DNA of 64,000 nucleotides from Phorcus lineatus (taxonomy: Eukaryota; Mollusca; Gastropoda; Trochida; Trochidae). The notes below the pieces were generated by a model that saw nothing but the letters and a program-made list of their open reading frames with translations, had not been told where the DNA came from and made no database searches. This document shows positions 26,392-37,559 of the stretch, piece by piece. The stretch lies in contig OV121086.1 in the NCBI GenBank assembly GCA_921293015.1, positions 39,121,194 to 39,185,193 of the forward strand, given 5' to 3'. Every line of letters begins with the position of its first letter. The stretch's first letter is position 1. The position numbers were made by a program, and so were the translations under genes.

Positions 26392-26562
26392 ATGGAGGAG
26401 GCTTGGAAACGCTACACAATTGAAATAACTGTGGTTTTGATAACATGGAAAATAGAAGCTTTCGTCATTTTATTCAAAATTTTCTGTGGTATGATTGTTT
26501 TCGCGTCTATGTCAGTTGCCTATGCCTGTGCATTGACAGTTAGATTTCTATCATATTCATAA
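26392..26562 (+). CDS. Small ORF, 56 aa, two hydrophobic segments
   Basis: ATG at 26392, TAA at 26560-26562. The peptide begins MEEAWKRYTIEITVVLITW and has hydrophobic stretches around ITVVLIT and FKIFCGMIVFASMSVAYACALTV. No family recognised and no promoter or splice support. Could be chance in AT-rich DNA. Confidence 0.15.
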   Translation: MEEAWKRYTIEITVVLITWKIEAFVILFKIFCGMIVFASMSVAYACALTVRFLSYS

Positions 26563-26677
26563 AAGTTCGAGAAAAAAAATGATAAAGAGGCGGATTCAAA
26601 GGATTTAAAAAGAGAGGCTCATATTTATCTGAAACCAAACTAAATCCCTTCATGACAAGTTATCAAACAAATAGAGA

Positions 26678-26885
26678 CCAGGGACTGATACACAAGTTTC
26701 GTTGTGGCGTCATAGAACACCCAAAGATCACTAAATGCTAAAACAAAAGTTCCTTTAATGTTAATATCACGATGTTATGCACAACATTGATGACATGAGA
26801 TCTGTTCCCATGAAGGAACACAGAGGAATGTTATCAAACTTGCAATCATGTAATAACCTTGACTGTAAAGGCACTTAAAAGAAAG
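26678..26885. repeat. Dispersed repeat family B, copy 2
   Basis: Direct-orientation partner of 19539-19765, with the same ordered blocks (CCAGGGACTGATACACAAG, AATATCACGATGTTATGCACA). A short insertion near 26710-26750 is absent from copy 1. Confidence 0.7.
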
Positions 26886-28005
26886 CCAAAATTGATCTTC
26901 ACCAGCTTGATTAGGCCTTCTGTAGTTTTAGTTTTGGATCCGACATGTGCGAGTCTTCATTATATGGGACATATAGATGTCTATCGTACAGATGGTCTTG
27001 TGAAAACCACACTATTTAGATGTTATATATTTCTCTTTACTTTTGACTTTCCTATTAATCTGAACTACAAGAGATGGTTTATGAATGACAATACATAATC
27101 CATTCAGAAGCATAATCCTATGGTTATAAATATTGCAAAGCGCTCAATTAACCTTTTATACACCAGGTGTCGATCTTTCTAGAATTAAGAATCGATTTAA
27201 TTGAAGAAAGGTTTTGGCCATTGCATAAGATGGCATACGATTGCTTTAAGGTGCAATGGATTTTCACTTTCAAATTCAAAATTATTCGTTTCTTTTTTGC
27301 AATGTTACGATGCCTCAACGACATGGTGAATTACATGATATTTGCACTAGGATTTACAGATATGTGAACAATATTTTGGTATGCAGCTGTACTTTAAAAA
27401 GTAGCGTACTTTCATGCATCAATGCACGTGCAGTATTTCACTATTTATAGTCCTAGCATACTAACGGTTGACGTCTCCACAGCAATCGTTATATATGGAA
27501 AGCATAGGTATGATATACAAAAACATCGAGAGAAGGTTGGGAAATTATCAGGTTTCGGCGTATGTAGGAATCAGACAGTTCGCTAACAATATGCGGATCT
27601 GAATTAGAACTAAATGAATAATTTCATTCTGATATTTGCGTTGCTTCAATTGTGCTGAACAGTATTCAGAAGGACTTTTATCTCAACATAACATAACGTC
27701 GCATACGCTGGTTGAGTGAAATTAAGCAATTCATTTAGGGTAATTTTCGGAATTAGAAACTCGTAATCAGATTATTTTAAACAGAAAAAATTGATTTTAA
27801 TGCGATATTGAATGTCTTAAACACTGCTGTTCATAGTACTTTGTAATATGGAATTTGACATATTCGAAGCTCAATATTCGATATGAAACATCAATCAATA
27901 AATCTGCTAGTAGCAACTTTATGAAACTTTAACAAAACTTACTTTTTTTCTGGAAATTGGCATTTTTTGCCTTCTTATTTCTTAAACAATATTTCAAGTC
28001 AACAG

Positions 28006-28526
28006 ATAGAATCAATCAAATGGCGTCGAATAATCCCACTGTCATATGGTAAAACAAGTAACTAAAATGTATTTCAGGTACTTGTCTAACCAGGAGGACA
28101 AAACCCCGACAATTATCACGTTTTCACTAATTTTAGTTAATTATTTATCTCTTCAGCAATCTTAAACATATTTGATTTTTGCTGGTCTCGCAATGAGATC
28201 TGATAACTAATTTTTCCATGGAAAACAGACTTGGTCAAATCGTATTCACTTTGCAGGAACTATTATTGATGGATCAATTCGTTTTTTTTCGCTAGATGTA
28301 AAAGACGTTCCGTATATTTATGACGTTTATTATGACTTTGATACGTGCCAAAATTACTACAGTTACCAATGTTACAAGAATGTTGACCAACTAGCGTGTT
28401 CTAGCAAAAGTAAGTCGTTCAGGCAAAAGGACGTAAAGACTTTTATTTAAAGGCAGTATTCTGTGCGAGTAAATTTCTAATTAAAATGTATACTTTTCAG
28501 GTGCAGGCAATTCCGTGTTGAAATAA
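28006..28526 (+). CDS. Candidate 3' exons of an unrecognised gene (extracellular-type peptide)
   Basis: Three plus-strand segments join in phase with canonical splice sites. 28006-28048: acceptor TTTCAAGTCAACAG, donor TATG then GTAAAA. 28257-28409: acceptor TCACTTTGCAG, donor AAAA then GTAAGT. 28501-28526: acceptor TATACTTTTCAG, ending TAA. The middle exon is symmetric (phase 1-1). It encodes GTIIDGSIRFF, a Tyr/Asp-rich stretch, then three cysteines in CQNYYSYQCYKNVDQLAC, which suggests a secreted or extracellular domain. A possible AATAAA signal lies at 28848-28853. Upstream exons were not found and no family was recognised, so this remains a hypothesis. Confidence 0.3.
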
Positions 28527-31500
28527 CGCATTTGATATTGAGACTTCAGTGTCCCTTTAACATCCCTCAGATTAAACGAAATATCATGAACCTTTCTTTG
28601 AAATGAAAGTTATCTCTCTTGGGGGTTTCTACTGTTTTCGTTTTTGATCACTCCTAAGTTATATTTCCTTGCTTTAACATGTATTTCTTTTCTGCTGAAA
28701 ATCCTAAATCAAATATTATTTAGTTGATTAAAATTTTGAGGAACCAGACTGTGATAAATATTTCACAGTAGCATTTGATAATCGAATGTTTAAAATACGA
28801 GCAGCTTAATATTGACCGAAATATCTGTTAAGTATTACACATTTTGAAATAAAGAAAATATTGTAAAAGTGTGGCAAATAATAAAATGATTTTTGAAAAG
28901 AATAACCAATCATGTGATGGTGCTAATTCATGACAAAATTCATTTTATATTTCTATGCTGCTCCTTAGGCGAAGAGTTTTTTTCTGCAGTACTCGTAACA
29001 GGCTGAAGTGATGTGAAAATAGATTAAGTTTGTTTATAGAACCTACTCTCAGACAAACACGAACAAGTGTATGACACGGGATTGACATCAATGCTTATGT
29101 AGAAGATAGTATAAGAGTGTTCATGAGATACTATGTTTACCACACGAGTGCCTAAATATTAGTATTTCCCGAGCGAGACATAGTGTGTCATTGTCAGGAA
29201 TATCATATTCTGTTTATTACCGGAAAGTCCTGGAAACAATTAAAATATTTAAAATCAACATCCAAGTATTGACGGATTTTCCGCCTTCCGCGCATTTGGC
29301 CGCAACGTCATAGAGGAACAGTGACGTCAAAGCATTGTTACAATATATAAAAGTGATATTTTGCCCTAGGGCATCGTATGGAAAATATGAACCCCGATAT
29401 GATTGCCCTCGCTAGTAATACATATACTCTTCTTCATACCGATGCATATGACACGATCGAGGTGAAGGACAGATTGGCACATGCATGTACATGCATTATA
29501 TATAAACAAGGATTAAAATTACAACTAGATACTTGAAGAAGATAAGTTTATTCATTTAATATCTTTCGTCTCATTACATCTGTGTCTTCCTATTTTAGCA
29601 AGTTGTAACTACAAGTGAGTGAGCAAAATACTTTTTGACAGATATTTCCTTTCTAGTGTCAGTAGGCCATTTTTTAATCCATTTAACTCTCGATTGTTTT
29701 TTAATAAAAGCTTTTAGTTCGGGGAAAACTCGAATATTAATATAGTTCATGTCTACAAACAACTTTTAAAAGATCGGAAAATATGATCAACTTCAGAAAG
29801 AAAATCGAATAGGCCAAAAAATTTATGTTTTACAGGACACAGTCGCTAAATATATTGTGATGCAGACTCCCGTTGGCTTCATAAAATAAGATATTCAAGA
29901 GTGAACTTCCTTATATACCACTCAGGCGATAATATATTTCTGTAAATATCAAATTCGATATGTCGAGGTACAAATTACATCTGCATTAATGAGTCTGGCC
30001 ATTCATCATGAATAATTCAACATCTCGCAAAAACTTACAAATTCGATATATTGGTAGACAGTTTGCATCACGACGACATATGCAAATTGTGTTCGTAAAT
30101 TTATCCACAAAAGTTAAAAAAAACTTACTTCTAAATCAGATCTTCACTCAAAGAATTATATGAATATTTCAACATTATTAATGGCTGGATAGTGTTGAGA
30201 AGACGATTTAATAGTTGTTGCATAATACTTTATGCACAATAATAGTTGTTATCCCCTCAATACCTGGGGTTATCGCTTATCATTTAGAGGAATTGTAGTC
30301 ATTACTCTTGCATGGCGAAGTTGTCCTCTAACAAAATGTAATGATGTGTAACGATGGACACAACACTTTGACACAGATCATGTAATTCTTGTACACCTCT
30401 TTAAATCATTAAAAAGTCAAGACATTCTCGACTTTAAATTACCTTCCTAACCTGATGTTGATGGTTCATTTCGTTGTCTTTTAAAGCATACATTATTCTA
30501 CTGAGGATGCCTGGTCCTAAATCAACTGCAATACGTTATCAGTTCATTAGAATAATTTGCAGCGGATCAATCAATCATGCCATTGTTTCTTAATTTCATG
30601 TTAGCGTAAAAGGGCAAAGAATAAGGATTATTTGGAGAACTCAACACCATCCACTTCAAATTAACAGGAGGATCTCGGTTAACAACAGAGAGTCAAGACA
30701 GTCTTTTATTATGTTTAGCTATACGACATCGCCGTTTATCAACCATGATTGTAAGAAGACGGTTATAGATATTCCAATTTCTAGGCAGACGGTTAATAAA
30801 ACATTGATCTAACATACATACATAGCTAGAAGGGGGTTGATCGACTATCTTGACCCTCTCATTTTCAACATATAAATCCGTTTGAACAAATTCGGGACCA
30901 TACAGATCACCTTTGACATAGATATGTGTTTCTGTTTTAAGGAATTGGTAACCAACTGCTTTAGGAAGTACAGTTTTGGAAATTAAAATCCATACGTTGT
31001 AAGTAAAGTGAAATTCAATGGAAAGTTACGAAAATATCAATTTATTGAGAAATATATTCTCTAAAGAACTACACGTATTGCATATTTCTTTCAAAGTTTA
31101 AGTAAAGTAGTAGCCAATAATTCTAATTTGTGAATATTTCAAAGCCTTTAGGCATATATGAGATATATCAAATATGATACAAGCACTCTATAACCCCATG
31201 CCTATTATAATTATTATCTCTATATTGCGTTCTGATAAGCATAGAAATACAAGCACTTTTTTAGAAATGATTGAATAATGTGTGACGCTTACAATCCTCA
31301 TGTGTCAGCGCTGATTTTCGGACATGCATTTGCTTTTTTGGCAGCAATTATATATGTCATGTTCATTTTCATATATTATTTTATTTTCCTCCTAAATAAT
31401 TGACCTTGATCAACTGGGACCATCCATGTCTTCATGTTTCGATACACTTCACTGATATAGCGTAAAGCATCAGAACATTCAACCGTAGATTTACAGGAAT

Positions 31501-33455
31501 AGGCAAATGAAAATTGGGACATCAACTCAACTGACCCAGATACGAGTTAATGTAAAGAGTTCTTTGATGTTCGGATAACTGCAATAAAGATCAGCCCAGG
31601 AATTGTGTCAGGAAATTGAAAGCACCGAGAAACCTTTATTTACGATCATTTACTGATGAAGTCACTGATGCATTTACAACGCTTACATTTACTTGTCTTC
31701 AGTAATGAGGCTTAGTAAGCAAGTGTCGATAACCAACTTTACTAAGTGAACATTGCTGTAACAAAGGGTTTCGACATTAACACTCGACTGTTTCAAAATA
31801 GTAATATCTTTGACTCCTTTTGATCAGGAAATTATTGAAAAGTTTTATGGTTTTACTATCATCATCTTTGGTTTAAACTCATCATAATCTGAAGATTTGA
31901 TACTTTCGATGTCGATTATCATCACCACATAACACTCAATTAAAGATGTAGGTGTTGCACTTGTACACGTTGATGATCATTTTACTAATTTAAACATTTG
32001 AATTCAGGATCAGCTATTCTATGAACAGTGTTATCAGTGATGTTAATACGTGACTGAATAAGGTCTGGATAAATCATAAGATGATATTGTTGGACATTTA
32101 AAAAAATACTTATTTCCATAAATGTTCAACAAGTAAGACCTTTTTAAAAAACCCAATTTAACTGATCAAGCAAATTCATGACAGTGTTTGTGGTCCAAAC
32201 AGTATACTACATATACTTCATATACAATAGTTATTATAAAGATTAATACAGAGGTTTCTTTATTGAAAAGCTCAGAACGATTACGTAGTGGACCAAAGGC
32301 AAAGGTTAGATCTTTCAAAGTACAACCTCAGTGTCACATCCTAAAAAAAGCTTTACTTTTAATTAATGATCATGGAATGCAACTGCTGTGTATAAGATTT
32401 GGTATCAAATGAGTTGCCAAATTAATTTTTTGTATCTGCATGAAAATTCAAGATATTGAATTTTTCGGTATTTATTGAATATTTATCTAAAAAGTGTCAA
32501 ACCTTTCATATATGTATTACATCTTCCTAGATTGTTTGAAATAGCGTGTTTGTGAAAAATATGTAATAAGTGTCATTTCCATTGCATTCGCCTGAAGCAA
32601 TGAATTAATGGATTAAGCCGGCGATGCATAAATGCTTACATAAATTGATATTAAAGATAAAACACCAGTGACATTGAGTAATACCACGTTTCCATAGAAA
32701 CGTTAACAATCCATGTGAAATATACAAATATCATGCTGCTTCAATTTTGCAAAGTTATGATAAAATGAAAAGTGGCAGTGCGGGAATTAAACAATAATTT
32801 TTTATGGTGAATTTATCAGTAAATTGTGAATTGCTGTGAAATTGGCTAAAAGACTTATCTGGCAGTAATTACGGATCAGACACCATTTCAAGATTGATGG
32901 TTGAAAATAGCTCTAAGTCGTACAAGAGGAAAGAAAATTAACAACAAGATAAGTTGAAGAAGGTACATCAGTCATATGGTTCAAATACTGATCTCACACT
33001 ATGGTTTCAACACAAGAATGTATGCAGCCATAAAAAAAGAATTTCAACAAAGGCAATAAATGTCTGCTCTCTTCTGATATAAATATTCATGATAAATTTA
33101 CCTCTGTTAGTTCTCTTGTCGGATGTAAATGAGTAAAAACCTTGAAACCACTGGTCCAGCTTCGAATTACTGACTGATGCGTGAATAACATGAATGGCGC
33201 AGTATGGAAAGTTCAATATTTGATGTAATGTTTGTGTTGTCCCGTTTTTGTGTTCATATATTTTATTACGATTAGTATAAGTGACATTTCATTTCATCAA
33301 GCGAACTTAAAGAGAATGAGGTTTATTTAGAATATGAATCGTTTACCTGAAGTAAAATCACATCAATGTTTATCGAACAGAAACGTTGTTTAAAAAACCC
33401 AATCCGCTTTCAAGGATTGCTCTTGAAATTTATTTTTCACCTTATCTTATGTCCT
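28527..33455. other. Intergenic, nothing recognised
   Basis: About 4.9 kb. A short imperfect hairpin near 29368-29409 (AGGGCATCGTAT versus ATATGATTGCCCT) and weakly protein-like noise are all that stand out. Confidence 0.55.
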
Positions 33456-34110
33456 CTACAGTGTTCGTAAAACGTCTTTTCTATCAGGTGATTTTAAAAG
33501 ATCTGGATGGAATGATATAGAATGTTTTAATGATAAGCAATACATGTTCACATATCGATCTCTTAAAACTAGAATTAAGTCAGGGGCTTTGTTTGATGCT
33601 TCCATTTTCGTTACCGTATTGCCATACAAGTCTCCAACAAAGTGATTCACCCAGAGTTGCCAAAAGCTATTTTTCAAATAAATTGTGATTGCATGAGAAA
33701 AATAATAAAGTCTTCTTGCAAAGACGTCTCACACATGTTATCTGTCATAAAATTGATATTGCATGTGAAATCTGATAATGCATTAATGCATCAGCGTCTG
33801 CCATATTATGATTGAATGAATATTGACAGTGGAAGTATTTAAGATTTTTCAATATTGCATCATTCATATAATGTCTGTGATTGACGATACTGTAGTGATC
33901 TGTGCTCTGTTTTCAGTTTGTGTTACTGTCACGTATCGGGTTTAAATGCCTCGCCATTGGCAAACATAGAGGGTATATATCGCTTAAAGAATAGTTTCTC
34001 AATCTCAAGAATAAGATGAAATATTGTATTCAACCAGTTGGAACTGTGGCAGGGTCTTTTCTTGTGTAATTCTATGTTTATCCTATCCAAACTAATAGTT
34101 TTTGTCAACA
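33456..34110. repeat. Dispersed repeat family C, copy 2
   Basis: Left part matches 25380-25720 through AACAAAGTGATTCA, TTATCTGTCATAAAATT and TATTGACAGTGGAAG; the TGCATCAGCGTYTG block also matches 35.4 kb. Overlapping short frames on both strands are decayed and give no recognisable domain. Confidence 0.5.
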
Positions 34111-34649
34111 ATCAGATAAAATTTTCTTGACTCAGAGTATTTTCAAATTTTGACACTGTTTCATGCAGCCGGTTTCTTTCAAATGGTTTTTCAATAGCAA
34201 GATTTCACAAACGTTTACCGGTTTTCTTGGAAACAAAACTTAGAATTTCATTTCCAGGGCAGAACAAGATTTCTGCATTGAATAGCATTTCAGTAACTGA
34301 AATTAATATAATATTCTACTTAGGTGATCAATTAGCTATTCAAACTCTAGGACAAACATATCCAATTACTATTAGTAATTCCAAAGGTTTAACTGGATAC
34401 ATCATTTGTTGATGGCATTTGTTCAATAATGTCTCAACATGGTTTTACGTCATATCAAATCAGGAGCAGGCATGTTTGTATGAAACATTATTTACATAAC
34501 AATTTTCACAACCATTATGTACTGAAAGAACTGATAATTTAACTTATGTGTGACGGGGGATTAAAGATCTCTTGATTGATTTTGTTTTCATGGCCACTGC
34601 AAACCTTAGAATCATTCAGAATTGAAACTTGCATTGGGACATACATTCT

Positions 34650-35077
34650 CTCCTAACAGAGGTAGCTCCGTCATAAATTCCTATGCAAACCCTGTCTTAA
34701 TTCGAAGGTTTCTTGGTCACGAAATATAGAACGCTGATTGGATGCAATCAAATTTAGTTGTGCAATCAACGACGCCGTTTCAAAAGTTCTCATTCAAATC
34801 GCCTAAGTTATTTCTGTAAGCTTTCCAAAAGCTAAACTTTATTCGAATATGCATCTTGAACTTTGAGTCGTCTTTATAGAACACAAACGCCTCATTTTGC
34901 GACTGTTTCATTGCACAGACCTGTGTGACAACAAATATGTTATTCACGCATTGCTTGTTTTCATTGGCTGAAATCTGACCGGGTAGTTTAAGTTGCAATA
35001 TTGTCCCGCTAGGGAAAACCATCGTATTAAGACATAGCTTGTATAGGAATTTATGAAAGAGCTACCTCTGTCGGGAG
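34650..35077. mobile_element. Terminal-inverted-repeat element F2, copy 1 (about 428 bp)
   Basis: The left end CTCCTAACAGAGGTAGCTC and the inverted right end CTCCCGACAGAGGTAGCTC are followed on both sides by matching TCATAAATTCCTAT and GTCTTAAT blocks, giving inverted repeats of about 60 bp. A shorter relative lies at 48730-48901. The interior has an 80-codon minus-strand frame without recognisable transposase motifs, so the element looks non-autonomous. No target-site duplication was seen. Confidence 0.8.
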
Positions 35078-35299
35078 ATACTGGGGGAGAGAGTCATCGC
35101 GCTATCTCTAAAACTGATCATTAGGTTCTCTTGATATTTATTAGTACGACACAGAGTCTAATCTATTTTGTGAACTTGTTCTTATTTTTCATAATCAATA
35201 TTTTCAGCTTAAGTCAATGATGCCAAATGCACTTGTTCACATTGCATATTACTACTCATATTGCATTTACAATGTTTCAATACAATAGCAGCACGTAAT

Positions 35300-36350
35300 C
35301 CAATAATGTTCATGTTGTGCTAAAGCCCAACAGATGTTTTTCTGACATAAATTGACACTTCGTGTGAAATATAATAATCTAATAGTGCATCAGCGTTTGT
35401 CAGATTTAATGGAATCAATATTGTCAGTGCAGGCATTTTGATAAATGTTCAATTATTCATTTGTCAGCGAGATGAATATCTTCATCAATTATGTGATAAC
35501 TTCTGTGTCTTCTATTTCTTTGCTTCAATGGTTTTGGTTAGAGGAACAATACACTTGGATATAGAGAGAGAAACAGTATTCAAAATGAAAAACATTTTTG
35601 AAAACTGTCACAACTTTCATACATAATATCCGATCTCGTCAAATCATGTACAGTTTTTACTTCCCAGAAGATTTAAAGAAAATTTTGTATCAGAGTGCAA
35701 TTATAATTCAGATGTCTTGTAGAAATCTCTTGCCAAGGATCATGATTGTGTTCAAGTATCATAAAGCTTTGGCATGTTCACATCATCGCTATATATTTTC
35801 ATCTTTGTGTTGTAGGCTTTCTTGGTGTTACCCCTCTCGTAAAATATTAACACTTGAATATCTTCATTCATATAGAATTATTAATGGAACTGCTCAATTC
35901 AAATTATCTTCGATTAAGGTGAAAGCTATACGATACAAGTTGAATAATTGGGAGAGGATCATGGATCTTATGTTGAGAACCTATAGTCCTTCATATTTTA
36001 ACTCTTTGTTATAGTATATAAGAAATTCCTCCACAAGAAAATGACAGTGCATTTTTAATCAGTGATGATAATTGTTGCTCTGTGTTACCCCATGGAAACA
36101 AATTGCAAGGCAGTGTTAGTGTATATAACATCACCATATTGTCTTATTCAAGAAAGCTAAGATGTAGCCTCGTAGAATCTTTTTGGTCGTCAGACATGCC
36201 TATTGATTTTAGTATTAAATCTCACGTACGTCTAGTATTACTCTGTGTTCTTAAGACGAATCTGTTTTTAACTTCCTCGCACATTTTTATTTTTAAATGA
36301 AAAGTTATCTGTCGAAGTATAAGGAATGCATCTTAAACTAAGGCAAAGCA
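35300..36350. repeat. Dispersed repeat family C, copy 3, containing a 138-codon frame
   Basis: 35300-35440 matches the reverse complement of 40770-40910 (AGATGTTTTTCTG, GTCAGTGCAGGCATTTT). 36030-36350 matches 41380-41740 (AAATGACAGTGC, CTCTGTGTT, GGAAACAA). The plus-strand frame 35598-36014 is the largest here. Its start (IRSRQIMYSFYFPEDLK) resembles the frame at 25.76 kb, so it is probably a decayed element-encoded protein. No transposase, reverse transcriptase or nuclease signature was seen. Confidence 0.5.
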
Positions 36351-37559
36351 AATAATTTATAGGATAACAATACATAACAATAATAACGCCCTGGATTACC
36401 TCCTGTCATTGATAGCTTCAGTGGCCGACCCTGGAGGGATCACACCAAAACTAGTACAAGAGCTACACGTACAAAACTTTACAATCACGCATCGACAAAT
36501 AAACATCTGAACTGAATCTGTATTATATACATATGGAATACGCACCTAATGAATAAAAGTCTTGATTGACTTGTATTGATTCAATAGGACAAATCTTTTG
36601 TTTCCAATACGTTATTGTCATTTATTATTTCATCCAAATATAAACAGTTCCTCAACATGTGTATGCTGCTTCTAATACCCTTATATTCATTATTTTCAAC
36701 TAGTTAACAATAGTTCTCACTTTTATAAGTATTTTCCATATAACTTTGTATAACTTTTTATCTAAATTTGGCATGTGAGAGAGTTTATTTTCACAGACAA
36801 GAAAATGCCTTATACAATTTAACAGTATTTGAAGAAGAGATCACCATGTTGAAGAGTTGCAGTAATCGTGACTGACTGTCCACTGGGATCTCAAGTTATT
36901 CTTGAATAATCATTAGGGGAAATCAATGCTTACGCTGCATTAATTGGTATTTTAAAGAAGAATTAATTCCCATCCAGATGTGCCTCAGTTGAGACTGACT
37001 TGATATAAGAATCGTACTCATATGTTTTTTCACAATGCAACTGTGGCCTAACAACCAAATCGATAGTTTGTTGAGGACAGGCCTTAACCATTTGTCCCTA
37101 GATGCAAAATGATGGTGAATTGTGATAAATTGTCGCAAATTGTTTACCAAATTCCCGAGTCGTACGAGAGGATGTCCAATGATTTTCTCTCATCCCAGTG
37201 TTTATTTAGGTTTTAACATCGACAGAATCAAATTGATATAAATCAATTATCAGTGATTTTTAACGTTAGGAACATCACTTTTTAACACGATAACAGAATG
37301 TTATGAGCAATACTATGTGCAAAGTGAAACAAACAGTTTGTGGGATTATAGCCCAACAATTTCTTTTCAAGTCAGAAACAACTCGAGCTGAATCTTAACT
37401 GCAAGCACATTTAACATGGCATTCATATAGAGAGCCAGCAAAATAACGAGTCTGATTGTCTTACCGATGCCGCACAGTGACAAAAAGATGTTTGTAAAAA
37501 ATAGGCTCGATACTGTTATTTCATTGTTAAAAAAATTAACGCAGAATATTTCTTCTCGC
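36351..37559. other. Intergenic, nothing recognised
   Basis: AT-rich; no convincing gene or repeat structure. Confidence 0.55.

Noticed and set aside
29130-29184. Foldback element with ACTATGT/ACATAGT arms
   Set aside because: Only 7 bp pair cleanly and the inner arms do not match, so it is too weak to call.
34780-35022. Transposase of the F2 element
   Set aside because: The 80-aa frame is too short and shows no DDE or DNA-binding motif.
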